Shown here: in pieces, positions 22,628 to 34,792 of the stretch
How the letters are laid out: the number at the start of each line of letters is the position of its first letter
Numbering within the stretch: position 1 is the first letter of the stretch
DNA from: Liolophura sinensis
Taxonomy: Eukaryota > Mollusca > Polyplacophora > Chitonida > Chitonidae
Assembly (NCBI RefSeq): GCF_032854445.1
Contig: NC_088300.1
Location: 64,392,984 to 64,456,983 of the forward strand
Direction: 5' to 3'
DNA: 64,000 nucleotides
Made by a program: the position numbers and the translations under genes
Notes under the pieces: model-generated
The model's input: the letters and a program-made list of their open reading frames with translations, nothing else
Database searches by the model: none
What the model was told of the DNA's origin: nothing

Positions 22628-22827
22628 NNNNNNNNNNNNNNNNNNNNNNNNNNNNNNNNNNNNNNNNNNNNNNNNNNNNNNNNNNNNNNNNNNNNNNNNN
22701 NNNNNNNNNNNNNNNNNNNNNNNNNNNNNNNNNNNNNNNNNNNNNNNNNNNNNNNNNNNNNNNNNNNNNNNNNNNNNNNNNNNNNNNNNNNNNNNNNNNN
22801 NNNNNNNNNNNNNNNNNNNNNNNNNNN
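22628..22827. other. Assembly gap of 200 N
   Basis: A run of exactly 200 undetermined bases, a conventional gap size, so the true length is unknown. Array-like sequence lies on its left side. Confidence 0.99.
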
Positions 22828-23504
22828 AGACAAACGTCGTCTGTCTTAGGGAAACTCGTCTCTTTATATGACATTCCAATCTATCGTGTTACAGTGATAA
22901 CACACAGTGCAAACATCGTGAATATTACCAAATATTCAGATGGTCTACAACACATACGTTCTAAGCTTAAATATTTATAATATATAAACACTGACAGAAT
23001 ATATATAATTGCCATAAGCTATATACTAGTATTGCTCAAAAACTATATATATTGACAAATCTTTTGCTAAAAAAAAATACAGTTTTTTTTTTCAATTTTT
23101 AATTTTTAGGCATACATAAATATCGTAATATCTGTGAAGCATTCAATATTTTAATTGATAATATGAACATTAAACAGTGTTTAATTCTGTTTGCTCCAGA
23201 AATGTTTTGTCACATGAGTGTATGTTAATCTTGGAAATGGTCTGATTGGAATTTACTCGTGTGTATTGCCAGAAGCCGTGTGCTTGGAGATGGAGAGCGG
23301 GCCTTTTCCCTTATGGACGAATCCCCCTACGAACATTTTCTCCATCAGACTATTCCCCTAATACACACAACTATAACCAGGAAAAGAGCATGTATATTTT
23401 TACTTTAATTTGATACAATTTAACGTCTATCACTGTTTATATCATGCATGGTATATTTGCATAACTTAACGTTCATTACAAAAAAAGACAGGCCAAGCAA
23501 TTTG
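22828..23504. other. AT-rich sequence, no gene seen
   Basis: AT-rich DNA without a reading frame or repeat that I recognise. Confidence 0.5.
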
Positions 23505-23515
23505 ATAAATGTCAG

Positions 23516-23655
23516 GCCGGCCGTAAGTGGGAAGGTCTGCCAGCAACCTGTGGATGGTCGTGGGTTTCCCCCGGGCTCTGCCCGGTTTCCACCCACCATA
23601 ATGCTGACCGCCGTCGTATAAGTGAAGTATTCTTGAGTACAGCGTAAAACACCAA

Positions 23656-23683
<28 letters not shown>
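23516..23683 (+). mobile_element. SINE family A, 5'-truncated with target-site duplication
   Basis: Starts in the core at the GTGGGAAGGTCTG block and keeps CCCCGGGCTCTGCCCGG, the tail stem, and an (AAAT)n end. The 11-bp duplication ATAAATGTCAG flanks it at 23505-23515 and 23684-23694. Confidence 0.92.
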
Positions 23684-23687
<4 letters not shown>

Positions 23688-23966
23688 ATGTCAGACTGGT
23701 AATCTGGCATCTTATGTGTTGGCTGGCATGCTGCAATCATAAAGTCTTCGTTTTTAATTCCCGGTCTTTGTGTGGAGTAGTAGTACACAGTCAGCAAATA
23801 TGCACTTTCCCCAAGATTTTGCATAGTTTCATGGAATAATTAGTCAAAATGTGCTGCAAAACCCAGTAGTTTGGTGGAAATACAACTAAATCTACCATAT
23901 GATATAACAACAAATGTACACATAAAATATACTTCATATTTTATCGAAAAACTGGGTTAAATAAAT

Positions 23967-24262
23967 ACATGGGAGGAAATGTCCAAAGAGCAAAATATGT
24001 CCGTAGAGGGAATTGTTCATAGGGAAAAATGTCCGAAGGTGGAATTGTCCAAATGGCCATAGGGGGAGATGTCCATGGGATAAATGTCCTGGGGGGAAAT
24101 GTCCAAAGGGGGACATGTCCAAATGGCAAAATGTCTTTAGGAGGGTGTTATTAGGGGGAAATGTCCATAGGGGGAGATGTCCTAGGGGGAATGTCTAATG
24201 GAGGAAATTTCCATATGGGAAATGTCCATAGTGGGAAATTTCCAAAGGGAGAAATGTCCTGG
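23967..24262 (+). repeat. Degenerate G-rich minisatellite (GGGGAAATGTCC type)
   Basis: About 18 imperfect units of 14-18 bp built on AAATGTCCAWAGGGGG. Spurious Pro/His/Gly/Leu-rich frames on both strands come from the repeat and are not genes. Confidence 0.9.
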
Positions 24263-25849
24263 ATGTCCGCTTGGGGATGTATAGGTCCTACTCATGGAAA
24301 ATAACTGACTTTTCTCGTGTATATATGATTGCTTTTGTCTTATCGCCACTTACAGGCAGTAGACCTATTCCGGCGAAAAATTTGCTTATTTTGTTGCGAT
24401 AAATTCCCCATTCACTCAATTTTTACAATGCGACAGTTATTGACATACTTATGATATACTGATATATAACTTGACATTTCTTGAAAATGTGGATTCTGAT
24501 AAAATTATTGCTTGTCTGTTCGTTGATAATTAACCACTGATGTGTCAAGATGCGACACAACGCTGTCGAGGATATTTGAGTTTGGCTGTATGATCCATAC
24601 AAAATAACGCATGCATGAGTTCTCAACAACCCGTTAAGAGGTTAGATTGTCATTGACCATCCCAAGTGTTTAAATCTTCATAACCGTCTTGTTCTCATGC
24701 AGCAATATATAACATACACTTCAAGATTAGAAAACACAACCCGACCTCTCAAATCCTCTCTGTTTTCTTATAAAAATCATTGCTAGAGGATAAAATGGAT
24801 GATCTAATGGAATGTAGGAAGGACACGATTGTTGGGAAACACAGCGACACCTGACACGGGAAGACTATATGCTTAATTTTACACAGCAGAATGTAATCAA
24901 AGATTTTTAAAAAGCTCGCCTCCTCTCGCCCTCCCCTCCTCTCGCCCTCCCCTCCGCTTTTAAGGTGTTGAACGTGGGTGCAAGGTGTAGTTACGGTTCA
25001 GGTCATCAAACGGCCCAGCAAATCTGTACCCTTGAGATGACATGCCTGTTCAAGAGAGGTCGCCGTGTCCTGCAGCTGTAGAACGGAGCCGGCGTTGACG
25101 GCTACAGACATACGGCCACCTGTCAACTGTCACTCGAATCTGGAATGTCTTAGACTGGCAGGCTGTGTTAACTTCAATGTCACTCGTCTTGTATTGGATT
25201 AAATTTATATGCCCTGTGATATCCACCATTTATATGACATCCGGGTGTCTTTTGGTAATGTGTCCTCTGTATACACTGAGTATACAGAAACTGAGCTATG
25301 TCTGAACAATGTAGTCCAACTTTCCAAAAAAAAAAAAACATGCACATAAACAATGTCACTCGTATTTTCCACCAAATTGTCCTTTACGTTGTAAATACCT
25401 GGATTTAACGTCATTTCTGAGGAAGGTTGAAAACAGACGTAAATGGTCATAACAATTTTGTTCTAGCATGTTAACTCTATAAATCAACTTTTAATATTGA
25501 CTTCTCATACGAAACCATGGGACGCTCGATTTAAAAGAAACCTGAAGCACGACGTTGTGTCACTCTTACCCACGATCATTTGGGCTGAAAGGCGAAAAAT
25601 CTGAGTTCAGGTGATGCCAGCGGAAACAGCTGTGTCATTGCACCTGTTTTTAACTATGTTTAAGCCATGGGGCGGGGTGTAAATTGTTACTTTTGAAGTA
25701 TTTAGATGAACAAATGGAATACATTCCTAACTCAGGTAATCTGACAATTGGTCAGATTTCTCCGGTTAAGCCTACATTTGTCAACCATTTTGTCACACAG
25801 CCTTCGTTGCCCCAATTCAATCCTCTATACCTGTATGTATATGTGCATG
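24263..25849. other. Intergenic stretch, no gene seen
   Basis: Unique-looking sequence with a short CT-rich direct repeat (CTCCTCTCGCCCTCCC twice, about 24920-24955). Nothing else is supported. Confidence 0.5.
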
Positions 25850-26110
25850 TACATGTAAGTACGTATGTATGCTCTGAATGACGGCGAGGGGTCATCAGAC
25901 GTGTGTACACACGGTGTCTTTTCTTAGCCACCATTGAAGCATCATGCCGAAGACAACCCACTCATTCATATTAAACTGACACCGGTCCTAACCAGTCCTG
26001 TTTCCTTGATTTAACCTCTCAGTGCTGAGCGCCAAGCGAGGCAGCAGCAAATACCATTCTTAATGTTTTTGGTATGACCCGACCCGGGTTTGATCCTAGG
26101 ACTCGGGAAC
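25850..26110. mobile_element. Dispersed repeat family C copy
   Basis: Aligns by eye with 37025-37320. Shared blocks are GAAGCATCATGCCGAAGACA, CTGACACCGG...ACCAGTC, TTTCCTTG..TTAACCTCTCAG, GCGCCAAGC, and GGTATGACCCGACCCGGGTT followed by TGATCCTAGG. GGGTTTGATCC resembles a Pol III B box. It is a repeat family distinct from A and B. Confidence 0.75.
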
Positions 26111-26307
26111 ACAAGACGATCTTAATCTTAAGTCAAAATTGAACTTGGTACATTCTTTTTTAGCTGAAATTTGATTTACAGTAACTTAACGAGAATTTAT
26201 GTTGTCAAGCAGTATTTTATATCCAGAGGCCTGGTGTCCCGACTTATAACTTTCTATGCTGTAGTCTTATATATTATAATCTATTTCTTTTAGAGAGTCG
26301 TCTGTAT

Positions 26308-26464
26308 TCAGCTCGTAAGTGGGAAGGTCTGCAGCAACCTGTGGATGGTCGTGAGTTTCCCCCGGGCTCTGCCCGGTTTCCTCCCACCTTAATGCTGGCC
26401 GCCGTCTTATAAGTGAAATATTCTTGAGTACGGCGTAAAACACACGTCAAATAAATAAATAAAT
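26308..26464 (+). mobile_element. SINE family A, 5'-truncated
   Basis: Core (GTAAGTGGGAAGGTCTGCAG, CCCCGGGCTCTGCCCGG) and tail (ATTCTTGAGTACGGCGTAAA, AATAAATAAATAAATAT) are intact. The flanks ATTCAGCTC and ATTGAGCTC may be a target-site duplication with one mismatch. Confidence 0.9.
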
Positions 26465-28532
26465 ATATTGAGCTCTCTGTAAAATCAGTCATAACCCCTA
26501 CCAAAGTTGGCTTTAACCACTTACGCGTAATAACCCAAGTTGTTATTGACATGTTGAACGTCAATTATAAGGAACGTCAATTATAAGGAAAATGCAATTA
26601 GAATACTTTTTTTAGTTCATAATGTTAACCTCCATAAACTTATTTTCGACACCACGAACTCTTTGCCTCAGGTAACGTATTAATCATTGAAAAGCATGTT
26701 GCATACTGGACAATGGACGTGGAGAGTAATTTTTTTTACCACGGCTGCACCAGCAAGCGGTTAAAACAACTCCACACAATAACACAGCCTACACTACAGT
26801 CTTTGCATGGAATAGACTGCACAGCGCCTTAAGATCATATACTACAAGAGATAAAATAAAAATCATTTGTTAACGTTATACACCGAAACGTGTAAAAACT
26901 TTCAAATATGGCAGTGTCAGTAAAAGGGTTTTAAGTTACGCCGATAGTAGTTTAGGTAACTGTTATTTTAATAACTATGACGTCATCCGAGGCAAAGGGT
27001 TCTTGCCGTCGAAAACCGAGCTTATGGACTTTGACATCATGAATCAGACAACTTCAAGATGAAAATGTAACTCCATTTCCCTTGCAATAATACAGACTTC
27101 CAACGTATCCATGTGTACAGTGTGTGTTGTTACGTGTCGCTGACTAAAGACAATATTGGTAGCAAGTATGGCTGATTTTACAGTGAGCAGAATATAGGCG
27201 ACTCTTTAAAAGAAATAGATTACAACAGTTTAATTCCAGGTTTTCAACTCAGTGATCTAAAATGGAGTGTTTCATACGTTTTTAATCTGGGCTCTTCTCA
27301 TCCAGACGATATTCATGGGGCTGTCATTTTGTATAACACCGCAGCAAAAAATTAAGACAATATCCAAGTGGGTAATGTTCCGACAGAGATACCTGTGGGG
27401 TTTTCCCTGTAATGGGTGTGGCTGTGACTGTCTGACAGCAATGAACCGCTTGCTGGAGACTATGACAACTTATAACATGTATAATACAAGACATTTCGGT
27501 GTGAGTATTAGCATCGTTATCGGGAAATTAACATCTGTACTATACATATAGGCTGTTTAAACCTAGCAGATCATCAATAAACAAGTGAATGAGAAAGATA
27601 TAGAACACGTATAGGTTAATCAAAATGGAGGGAAGGACGGATGGGGGGGGGGGGGGGGGGGGCACAACTTGCACCCATCGGAATACCTATGCACTGTTGA
27701 TGTATGGTTTCTCCGAAAATTCACATAAATGTTATTAATGAGAAATTCAAGTAACTCGAACAACGAACGAAACATCCCGTGGATGGTAACCTTTGTAACA
27801 GTAGTTGGGCACCACAACGTCGGTGTGTTAATCGGTGCGTTGAAACAGAAATTGGTATACCACATGCGGATCGATATGGACGTTCCAGGTCAATAACCGC
27901 AAGGTCAATTCCCCAAAAGACGTTTAACACAAACCACCAAAAAACAAAGAAAGTATATAAAGCACGAAAATTATGAAGGAATGGTGCAAATAGAAGCAAT
28001 CAATAGTTTTCAGTGAAGGAATATTCTAGGCGAATGAATGTAATCAGTATTCAAATAGTATGTACCATGCCACTATTTAAGTTGTTCATAATGGAAATAT
28101 GTATCTCAGAACGCCAGTGATTCTGGACACTTTGTACCATATTTACTTACAAGAGAATTATACTCATTGTAAAACTGGGTGTTTGGTAGAATACTAGTAA
28201 TCTTGACACAGCAATTTTTGCAGTAATACCTGGTGAAGATGATTGAAACCGTCGTATCACACACATAACACACATAACATAACAGACGTATCTAACAAAT
28301 ACTACAGGAGGAGATACGCTCCTATGAAGGACCCCTGGGTATAAAGTTATAAGGATAAGGATAATTTACAATGTCAAAATTGAAACTATCCATCTTGTTG
28401 TGTCTGTAACACAGGAACTTGTAGTCACTGTATTCCCCACAATCACCCATTTCATTGGCCAACTCTGTATATAACCTATGCTGTTGATAGCTTCTGACAG
28501 AAAGAATACTGCATGCAGGTGTAACATAAGCC
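26465..28532. other. Intergenic stretch, no convincing gene
   Basis: A 90-codon open frame (about 27267-27551, +) has a hydrophobic start and a Cys-rich stretch FPCNGCGCDC, but the hydrophobic part precedes the first ATG. A poly(G) run of 20 bases lies at 27643-27662. No recognised gene. Confidence 0.45.
27643..27662 (+). repeat. Poly(G) tract
   Basis: About 20 consecutive G residues. The length is uncertain, as for any homopolymer. Confidence 0.9.
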
Positions 28533-28705
28533 AGATTTATTTATTTATTTGATTGGTGTTTTACGCCGTACTCAAGAATAATTCTCTTATACGACGGCAT
28601 CCAGCATTATGGTGGGGGGAAACCGAGCAAAGCCCTGGGGGACCCACGACCATCCGCAGACTGCTGACAGACCTTCCCACGTACGACTGGACAGGAAGCC
28701 AGCAT
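28533..28705 (-). mobile_element. SINE family A, 5'-truncated
   Basis: (ATTT)n then TTTGATTGGTGTTTTACGCC, the core with ATTATGGTGGGGGGAAACCG, ending at GGACAGGAAGCCAGCAT. It abuts a second reverse copy directly. Confidence 0.9.
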
Positions 28706-28945
28706 ATTTATTTATTTATTTATTTGTTTATTTATTTATTTGTTTATTTATTTATTTATTTATTTATTTGACTCGTGTTTTACACCGTACTCAAGAATCT
28801 TTCACTTATAGATGGCAGCCAGCATTATGGTGGGAGGAAACCGGGCAAAGCCCGGGGAAAACCCACGACCATCCGCATGTTGCTGTCAGAACCTCCCACG
28901 CAAGCATGAGCTGGACTTTAACTCACAGTGAGAGGCTTCTAGGTC
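28706..28945 (-). mobile_element. SINE family A, near full-length, tandem to the previous copy
   Basis: A long (ATTT/GTTT)n tail, TTTGACTCGTGTTTTACACC, core ATTATGGTGGGAGGAAACCG and GAGCTGGACTTTAACTCACA. The first element probably used the A/T-rich tail of this one as a target. Confidence 0.9.
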
Positions 28946-30380
28946 AAACCTAATTAAAGCCTCCATAATGGCCAGTGTAACGCATTTTCCTATAAACAAG
29001 GCCACAAATGTTTAAATAATTCTGATGAATTAGACTTCAAAAGTTTAAAATTGGATAACAGTAGACTCTTATTCGTAGCTCAGATGTGTTTGGTCAAGAG
29101 ATAAAATTTCATAGAGGTGCCATTGTTCTACCTTGTCTGACTTTCTTTCTATACATGGCAAAATGTTATTTCTTCTCTTATTAGTGTCATCTCATTTCAT
29201 TTGAATTTTAGATTGTTTTTGTGCATGTACTTGCTAGAAAGGCAGTAATAAACCACTGTGCGGATACGAGACGCCGTGCTTCAGGACTCCTGAAAATGCA
29301 TAGCGCTTCACGTGGCTTCGTAAGAATTCCATATTAATGATTGATTTATAGAGTTACCAAGTATGTTAGAACAAAACGGTTGTGGTCGTTTAGGTCTGTC
29401 TCACACCCTCTCCAGAAATGACCAAGGTTAAGTTATTCGTTGTCTTTTCTTTTACGCAATAAATATATTAAAGCAAATTAATTTCCTGCAAATGGCTTAG
29501 AAGGCATCTCCGGCCATCGAAGATTGTTGAGCTTCCGTCGTCTGTTCCCTCGTCTGTTGTGCTGTGATAGTCATAAGCCACATGCCTTCTTAAAGTTGGG
29601 TGATCATAAGTTAGGTGACTTGTTCATCATAAGGTATTTTGTTCAAAACGTGTATAAATTTTTTTCCTTTATGGAGCATAATCGAGTTTATTGTGCGTAA
29701 TCATTAACACTAACCATTATAAGTGTCAGAAACCCCTGTATATTCATATGCAAATTAATGACTTCATGATTATACTAATTAAATTTTATTCATTTTGCTA
29801 TTTGCAAATTAGTGATTTGAACAATTTCAGATGTCAAAAAGGAGATAGACACTGTTACCAGTGAACAAATCAAATTTTGGTAAGCCACGCAATTCTAGAA
29901 CGATAATTACCTCTATCATTTTCAACAAAATGCGGTCAAATACTTTTTTTTGTTTTACAGTTACAGAGTGACAACAACTGGAAAATTCTTCAGGCTTTCT
30001 TCGACATTTCAGAGGAGCACCCAATTGCCTATGTTAGGCCAAAATAATTTTAAAATATATCCTGTTTTTACTTTGCAAATATATGCTCATTAATTATGTT
30101 ACTTTCATGCATTGTGCTGTTTTCTAAATTACATGGAAATGGCAATGTAACCTTCAAATATGCAGATTATTACGACACCTGGCAACTCGATCAAATGGTT
30201 ACATGTTCTGGGTAATCCAATCCCTATACTTAGACACTCTGCTGGAAACACCGTTTTTTTCATGGTTCACACTTCTCGTTTACAAACGAGGCAATCCCAG
30301 CCAGGTTTATTTCTCTGGTTGCATTCCTCACCACGCAGATCAAAGATCGCCTCTGTCTCCCTGTAAAAGTTTTATATGTA
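28946..30380. other. Intergenic stretch, no gene seen
   Basis: AT-rich DNA. No repeat or reading frame stands out. Confidence 0.45.
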
Positions 30381-30384
30381 ATGT

Positions 30385-31230
30385 ATATGTAAGTTTAGCA
30401 GATTTGCCTTATTTGCATTATCATATTCGTAACCATCATTGTCTGGTAACAGAGGAGGAACTGAACTATCACTGGAGTTACTCTTCTTAAAGTAAGATTT
30501 GCAGAGCTTCCACCATACCTTACTCCCAACATTTCCGGATTCTATTTTCTCATTTAATTTGTCTTGGTGAGATTTCTTGGACATTTCTAATCAGTGATTA
30601 ACGTGATTTCTCTTTGTTTTGTAAGCGGTGATATGGAGTTAAAATTCAGATTTGCGCCTTAATTGAGCAAGACTTAATTATTTCTGTCTTAATTGTCTTG
30701 TCATGAGGATTTATTGTTACCTTTTCCGTTTGGAATATTTAAATGAGCTGAGTCTAATAAGGCTTTTGTTATCAATAGGCACATTTCGTCAACATTGTCA
30801 AAGGAGATTTCTTCCCAGTTTACCGGTACCTGGGACAAACATTATGGTACCCGTTCCAGTTTGCTGCATTATATTGCCAATTAATCTTTTTTATTTTTGC
30901 ATCTTCGGGATTGTAGATCTCAAACAGACAAAAACAGGACAGTGATCACTTCAAAAGTTTGATATAGTCCCAGACTCTATTACCAATCCACGCTTGTTGC
31001 ATATAATGAGATCTAGCAGCGTGTTAGCAACAGGACTCGTCGGTTCATCTATTAACTGAGTCATAGCAAAGGTAGTGGTAATAGTTGACAAATAGTTATC
31101 ACATGGATTCAAGAGATTTTCACTCAGGTCGCCCGTTAGAATTATGTTGTGATTTTGGAAAGTATCAGTGACAGATTCCAGATTAACACGTCCCACATCC
31201 CAACTCCTGTTCCTGGAGGTATATAGATCA
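30385..31230 (-). pseudogene. Non-LTR retrotransposon remnant (endonuclease and linker, reverse transcriptase missing)
   Basis: Minus-strand translation of about 31230-30951 reads like the apurinic-type endonuclease of CR1/jockey-like elements: ITWRDLYTSRN, NIILTGDLSENLL (family GDFN.NLL), MTQLIDEPTS and NTLLDLIICN. An in-frame TGA at 30951-30953 comes just before the catalytic block SDHCPVFVCLRSTIP (about 30950-30906). Further on, 30584-30385 gives KVWWKLCKSYFKKSNSS and PPLLPDNDG...NKANLLN, the linker before reverse transcriptase. No reverse transcriptase motif follows. It is dead and its ends are undefined. Confidence 0.78.
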
Positions 31231-31261
31231 CGCCAAGTAATGTGGATGGTTTCGCGCTCTT

Positions 31262-31335
31262 CTATGAATGGAGGAAACCGACATGCACGAAGTAAACCAC
31301 CGACTTTTGCCGAGCTTTCCCACTTGTAACTTACG
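31262..31335 (-). mobile_element. SINE family B fragment
   Basis: The reverse strand reads GGGAAAGCTCGGCAAAAGTC, GGTGGTTTACTTCGTGCATG and CGGTTTCCTCCATTCATAGA, parallel to the family B core at 16305-16375. It adjoins the retrotransposon remnant. Confidence 0.5.
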
Positions 31336-31534
31336 TCATATTGGTGTAAGCCAACGAGTCTCCAGCAACCGTCGTGTAAGTTCACACTATGAGCAGCGTC
31401 GACCTTGTCTTACCACGAGAATGAGATTGAAGTCACCAAGTGTTGGGTGATCAAAGAATGAGAGAAAAACTACTTAAAACAATCAGTCATAATGAGAGGA
31501 TTTACAGGACTGATGCTATACGCGAAATGGCGGG

Positions 31535-31800
31535 CCGCATTGGACCAGTAATTAGCGTGCCAGAGCGGCACAGTGATCCTATTACAAATGCGGTTGCTGT
31601 GAGTTCATGTCCAACCCTTGTTGGCTTCATCTGCGGTCGTACATGGAAAGGTCTGCCGGAAACCTGCAGCAGATCCTGGGTTTCCCTAGGCTCTGCTCCG
31701 GTGTCCGTCCATAATAATTCCATAATGCTTGTTGCCGTCGTATTCTTGAGCACGGCGTAAAACAACAATCAAATAAATACATAAATAAAAAAATAAATAA
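31535..31800 (+). mobile_element. SINE family A, near full-length diverged copy
   Basis: Head GGACCAGTAATTAGCGTGCC, B box region GTGAGTTCATGTCCAACCC, core TTTCCCTAGGCTCTGCTCCG and tail TTCTTGAGCACGGCGTAAAA with AATAAA-type repeats. The tail lacks the ATAAGTGAAATA loop segment, which appears after the A-rich end at 31800. Confidence 0.85.
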
Positions 31801-32157
31801 GTGAAATATCTGAAACGTGAATCCGCCCCTTACAGTGTGATTTTCCAAATTCCATTCTCGTTAAGACTGTAAGGTCGTTGTTAATATCCGCAACAAGATG
31901 GCCATTTTTTTGTAAACGAACTTAGGGTCCTGAACTATGATTATTTGTTATAATAAGATGTATTTTCATGATGTATACACATTTAATGTAACTGAACAAG
32001 GCAATTGCTTATGAACACAAGAAGACACAATATACATACACACACCTAGTGACTCCTCGTTGTCATGAATAAAAAAGTGTTAAGTGCATCGTTAAACCCC
32101 AAGCATGCATGCATGCATACATGCACACATACATACATACTTACACACATACATACA

Positions 32158-32158
32158 T

Positions 32159-32205
<47 letters not shown>

Positions 32206-32415
32206 TTTCATTGGTGTTTTACCCCATACTCAAGAATATTTCACTTATACAACAGCGGCCAGAATTATGGTGGAAAGAAATCGGGCATAGCCCGGGGGAA
32301 ACCCACGACCCTCCGCAGGTTCCCACGTTCAGCCGGAGAGGAAGTAAGCATGAGCTGGACTTGAACACACGGCGACCACGTTGGTGAGAGGCCTCTGGGT
32401 CAAGGCGCCGCAGTT
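32158..32415 (-). mobile_element. SINE family A, near full-length
   Basis: A tail of about 13 ATTT units, CATTGGTGTTTTACCCCATA, core ATTATGGTGGAAAGAAATCG with CATAGCCCGGGGGAAACCC, then GAGCTGGACTTGAACACACG and GGCCTCTGGGTCAAGGCGCC. The long ATTT tail suggests a fairly young copy or secondary expansion. Confidence 0.9.
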
Positions 32416-32445
32416 CAAAAGCAGTTGCAGGGCGCGGCTTTACAC

Positions 32446-33460
32446 GCTTACCATTTGATAGGCTATTTCCTTGCTTCCAGTTAACACCTGTAATATCACC
32501 TGATTTTTGATCGAGTGAGGCAATTTCTCCAATCTTCTCAGTTATGTAGGCCTATATATTTAAAGAATCTCTCTCATTCTTCACATCACGGAGAGGCGAA
32601 ATTCTTTCTGGGCTTATCTTGCTCACATTACATGGTTATCAAAATTACAAAACAGGCAAAGAATTAATCACACACTTTCAGTGAATCGCTGGAATCTCGT
32701 GTATATTAAACTCAAGAATAAACAGATGATGAAACAATCTATTTTATCTGTCCTTCCCAACTGACGGTGACAGAAAGTATGGCAAGTCCTGGCCGAGGGT
32801 CAGTCAGCTGTTTTCAAAATATCACAAACAGACACATGCCGGTTAAAAGCTAGATAGCTGACCAGTGATAATAGTGCATGTGGGTATTTATACAAGGTGT
32901 AGTGCATGGCAAAACCGTCTAAATGTCCTGTGTGAACAAACCTGTTAAAATTTTATGTGAAATCAAGCTGATTGCTTTTGCAGTGAAGATTCCTTCGTTT
33001 TCTATTTAAGCTAGTTGCAACGTAACCAAAACACAAATATCCTCACCCATAGAAATCTATACCGATTTACACTGAATTAAAACTACACATGGATGTATTG
33101 TTTTAATGTAGTAGGAAATCACTCGCACTCAACAATCCTCCAACGCTTGAGGAGTATGAACAGGTCCCTTTGGTCGTAACAAATGTCAGAATAGCAGCAA
33201 GTTTCATTCACATAAAAAGAACACTTGTGTTGAAATATAAAATAACTTGACTTTTGTTGGAAGGAATACAAGTTTGTGTTCTTACAACACAAGTGTTTTT
33301 GTAGGAGATACTTTTTGTGTTATTATAGGAGATACACCAACAAAATATGTGATCTGTGATTAAATATTAGCTGTATATAGCAAACGCTGTGAAATATATC
33401 CAATGTTGCTGGATTTGAAGCAAAATACAGGCTCCTACGTCTCAATGGGACAAAACAAAG
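32446..33460. other. Intergenic stretch, no gene seen
   Basis: Includes a separated inverted repeat (AACACTTGTGTTG near 33223 and CAACACAAGTGTT near 33286, about 50 bases apart). No gene. Confidence 0.45.
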
Positions 33461-33940
33461 TCCACAACGGTCCACTCACTGTACGAAAAAGGGATAGTTT
33501 CGATTTTAAACATTGTGAAACATTACGTAAGCATTATATTCTGTTCTGTATAGTGCAACATTTCTGTTTTCCTTGTAGGTCGTGTCTGTAGCCTTACATA
33601 TATACAGGTTATGAGCATCCACAACGGTCCACTCACTGTACGAAAAAAGGGATAGTTTCGATTTTAAACATTGTGAAACATTACGTAAGCATTATATCCT
33701 GTTCTGTATAGTGCAACATTTCTGTTTTCCTTGTAGGTCGTGTCTGTAGCCTTACATATATACAGTTTATGAGCATCCACAACGGTCCACTCACTGTACG
33801 AAAAAAGGGATAGTTTCGATTTTAAACATTGTGAAACATTACGTAAGCATTATATCCTGTTCTGTATAGTGCAACATTTCTGTTTTCCTTGTAGGTCGTG
33901 TCTGTAGCCTTACATATATACAGGTTATGAGCATCCACAG
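33461..33940 (+). repeat. 158-bp tandem repeat, three copies
   Basis: Units start TCCACAACGGTCCACTCACT at 33461, 33618 and 33776, with a short fourth start at 33934. Copies are almost identical (differences such as GTTATGAG against GTTTATGAG and an extra A in the A run), so amplification is recent. Short open frames inside are not convincing. Confidence 0.95.
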
Positions 33941-34611
33941 GAACACTGATTTTAGTCATGACACACACCACACGTTAACAGCAAATTTGAGGTGGACGTA
34001 TTCTGTTCACCGAGCCCACAGGCGAGAGGTCTACGTTGGTCACCTTTTACTTCAAGTTTGCCTCGAGTGCAAAGGTCCTATTCTTTTTACCCAGGAGACC
34101 CCAGGGTGGTGAACTTTGGTGACAGGGTATCGAATTGAATAGAATTAACGCCCTTTTCAACCAGACTTAAACATACTAAACCATGATTATCGCTGTCTAG
34201 GTTCGTTCACACCTGTATAGATTATCTTGTAATCACCCCGATCCTTCCCAGCGTCTCCCTTAGATGTTGCGATCTTCATGAGTGCAGTGTTGACGCATAT
34301 GCCGTGTTTTTTGTCAAGATGTCAACGTGAGAGTGATTGATCGTTAACTAATATACGACTATACCTGAGAAAATCATCCAAAAGCTTTTTGAACTCGCTG
34401 ATTACCCTGGCTCTTATCTTGTAACTGCTTGGTTATACAGTTTCGTAAGAGTTTTTTTTGTGTGTGTGTTTGTTCAAGCTACATTACAAAGACACAAAAC
34501 GTTACAAAAATTAGGTCATTGTGTAAACAACCTGTATTGATCGATTTAAAAATCGGAGACACGTGAACAGTTCGTGATCAGTGAATGGAGAGCTGACGTC
34601 ATTCGGAGAGT

Positions 34612-34675
34612 ATGTATATGTATGTATGCTTGCACTTTAACGTCGTACTTAACAATTTTTTAGTCATTCATAAAG
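34612..34675. mobile_element. Dispersed repeat family C, end fragment
   Basis: GTATGTATGCTTGCACTTTA, ACGTCGTACTTAACAATTTT and TTAGTCATTCAT match the beginning of the family C copy at 37025 (TTTTACGTCGCACTGAACAA, TTTTTCAGTCATATGACGA). Confidence 0.6.
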
Positions 34676-34792
34676 TAAACTCCCGTGGGATGACATATGC
34701 CAGTGATACATGACTTGTATACATTAACTTTATACTTTGAAAGATCAAGTTCATATTTCTTAAGTCAATATAGACCTTTTCAAACTGTGGAA

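Noticed and set aside
23934-24198. Pro/His/Leu-rich and Arg/Cys-rich frames on both strands
   Set aside because: Artefacts of the G-rich minisatellite. All frames are open because of the unit composition.
27267-27551. Cys-rich 94-codon frame with a signal-peptide-like beginning (secreted peptide candidate)
   Set aside because: The frame begins at GTG, not ATG, after an in-frame stop. The first ATG lies within the hydrophobic part, and the mature part matches no peptide family I know.
33215-33302. Possible microRNA-type hairpin (AACACTTGTGTTG arms)
   Set aside because: The arms pair for only about 13 bp with a 50-base loop, unlike a pre-miRNA.
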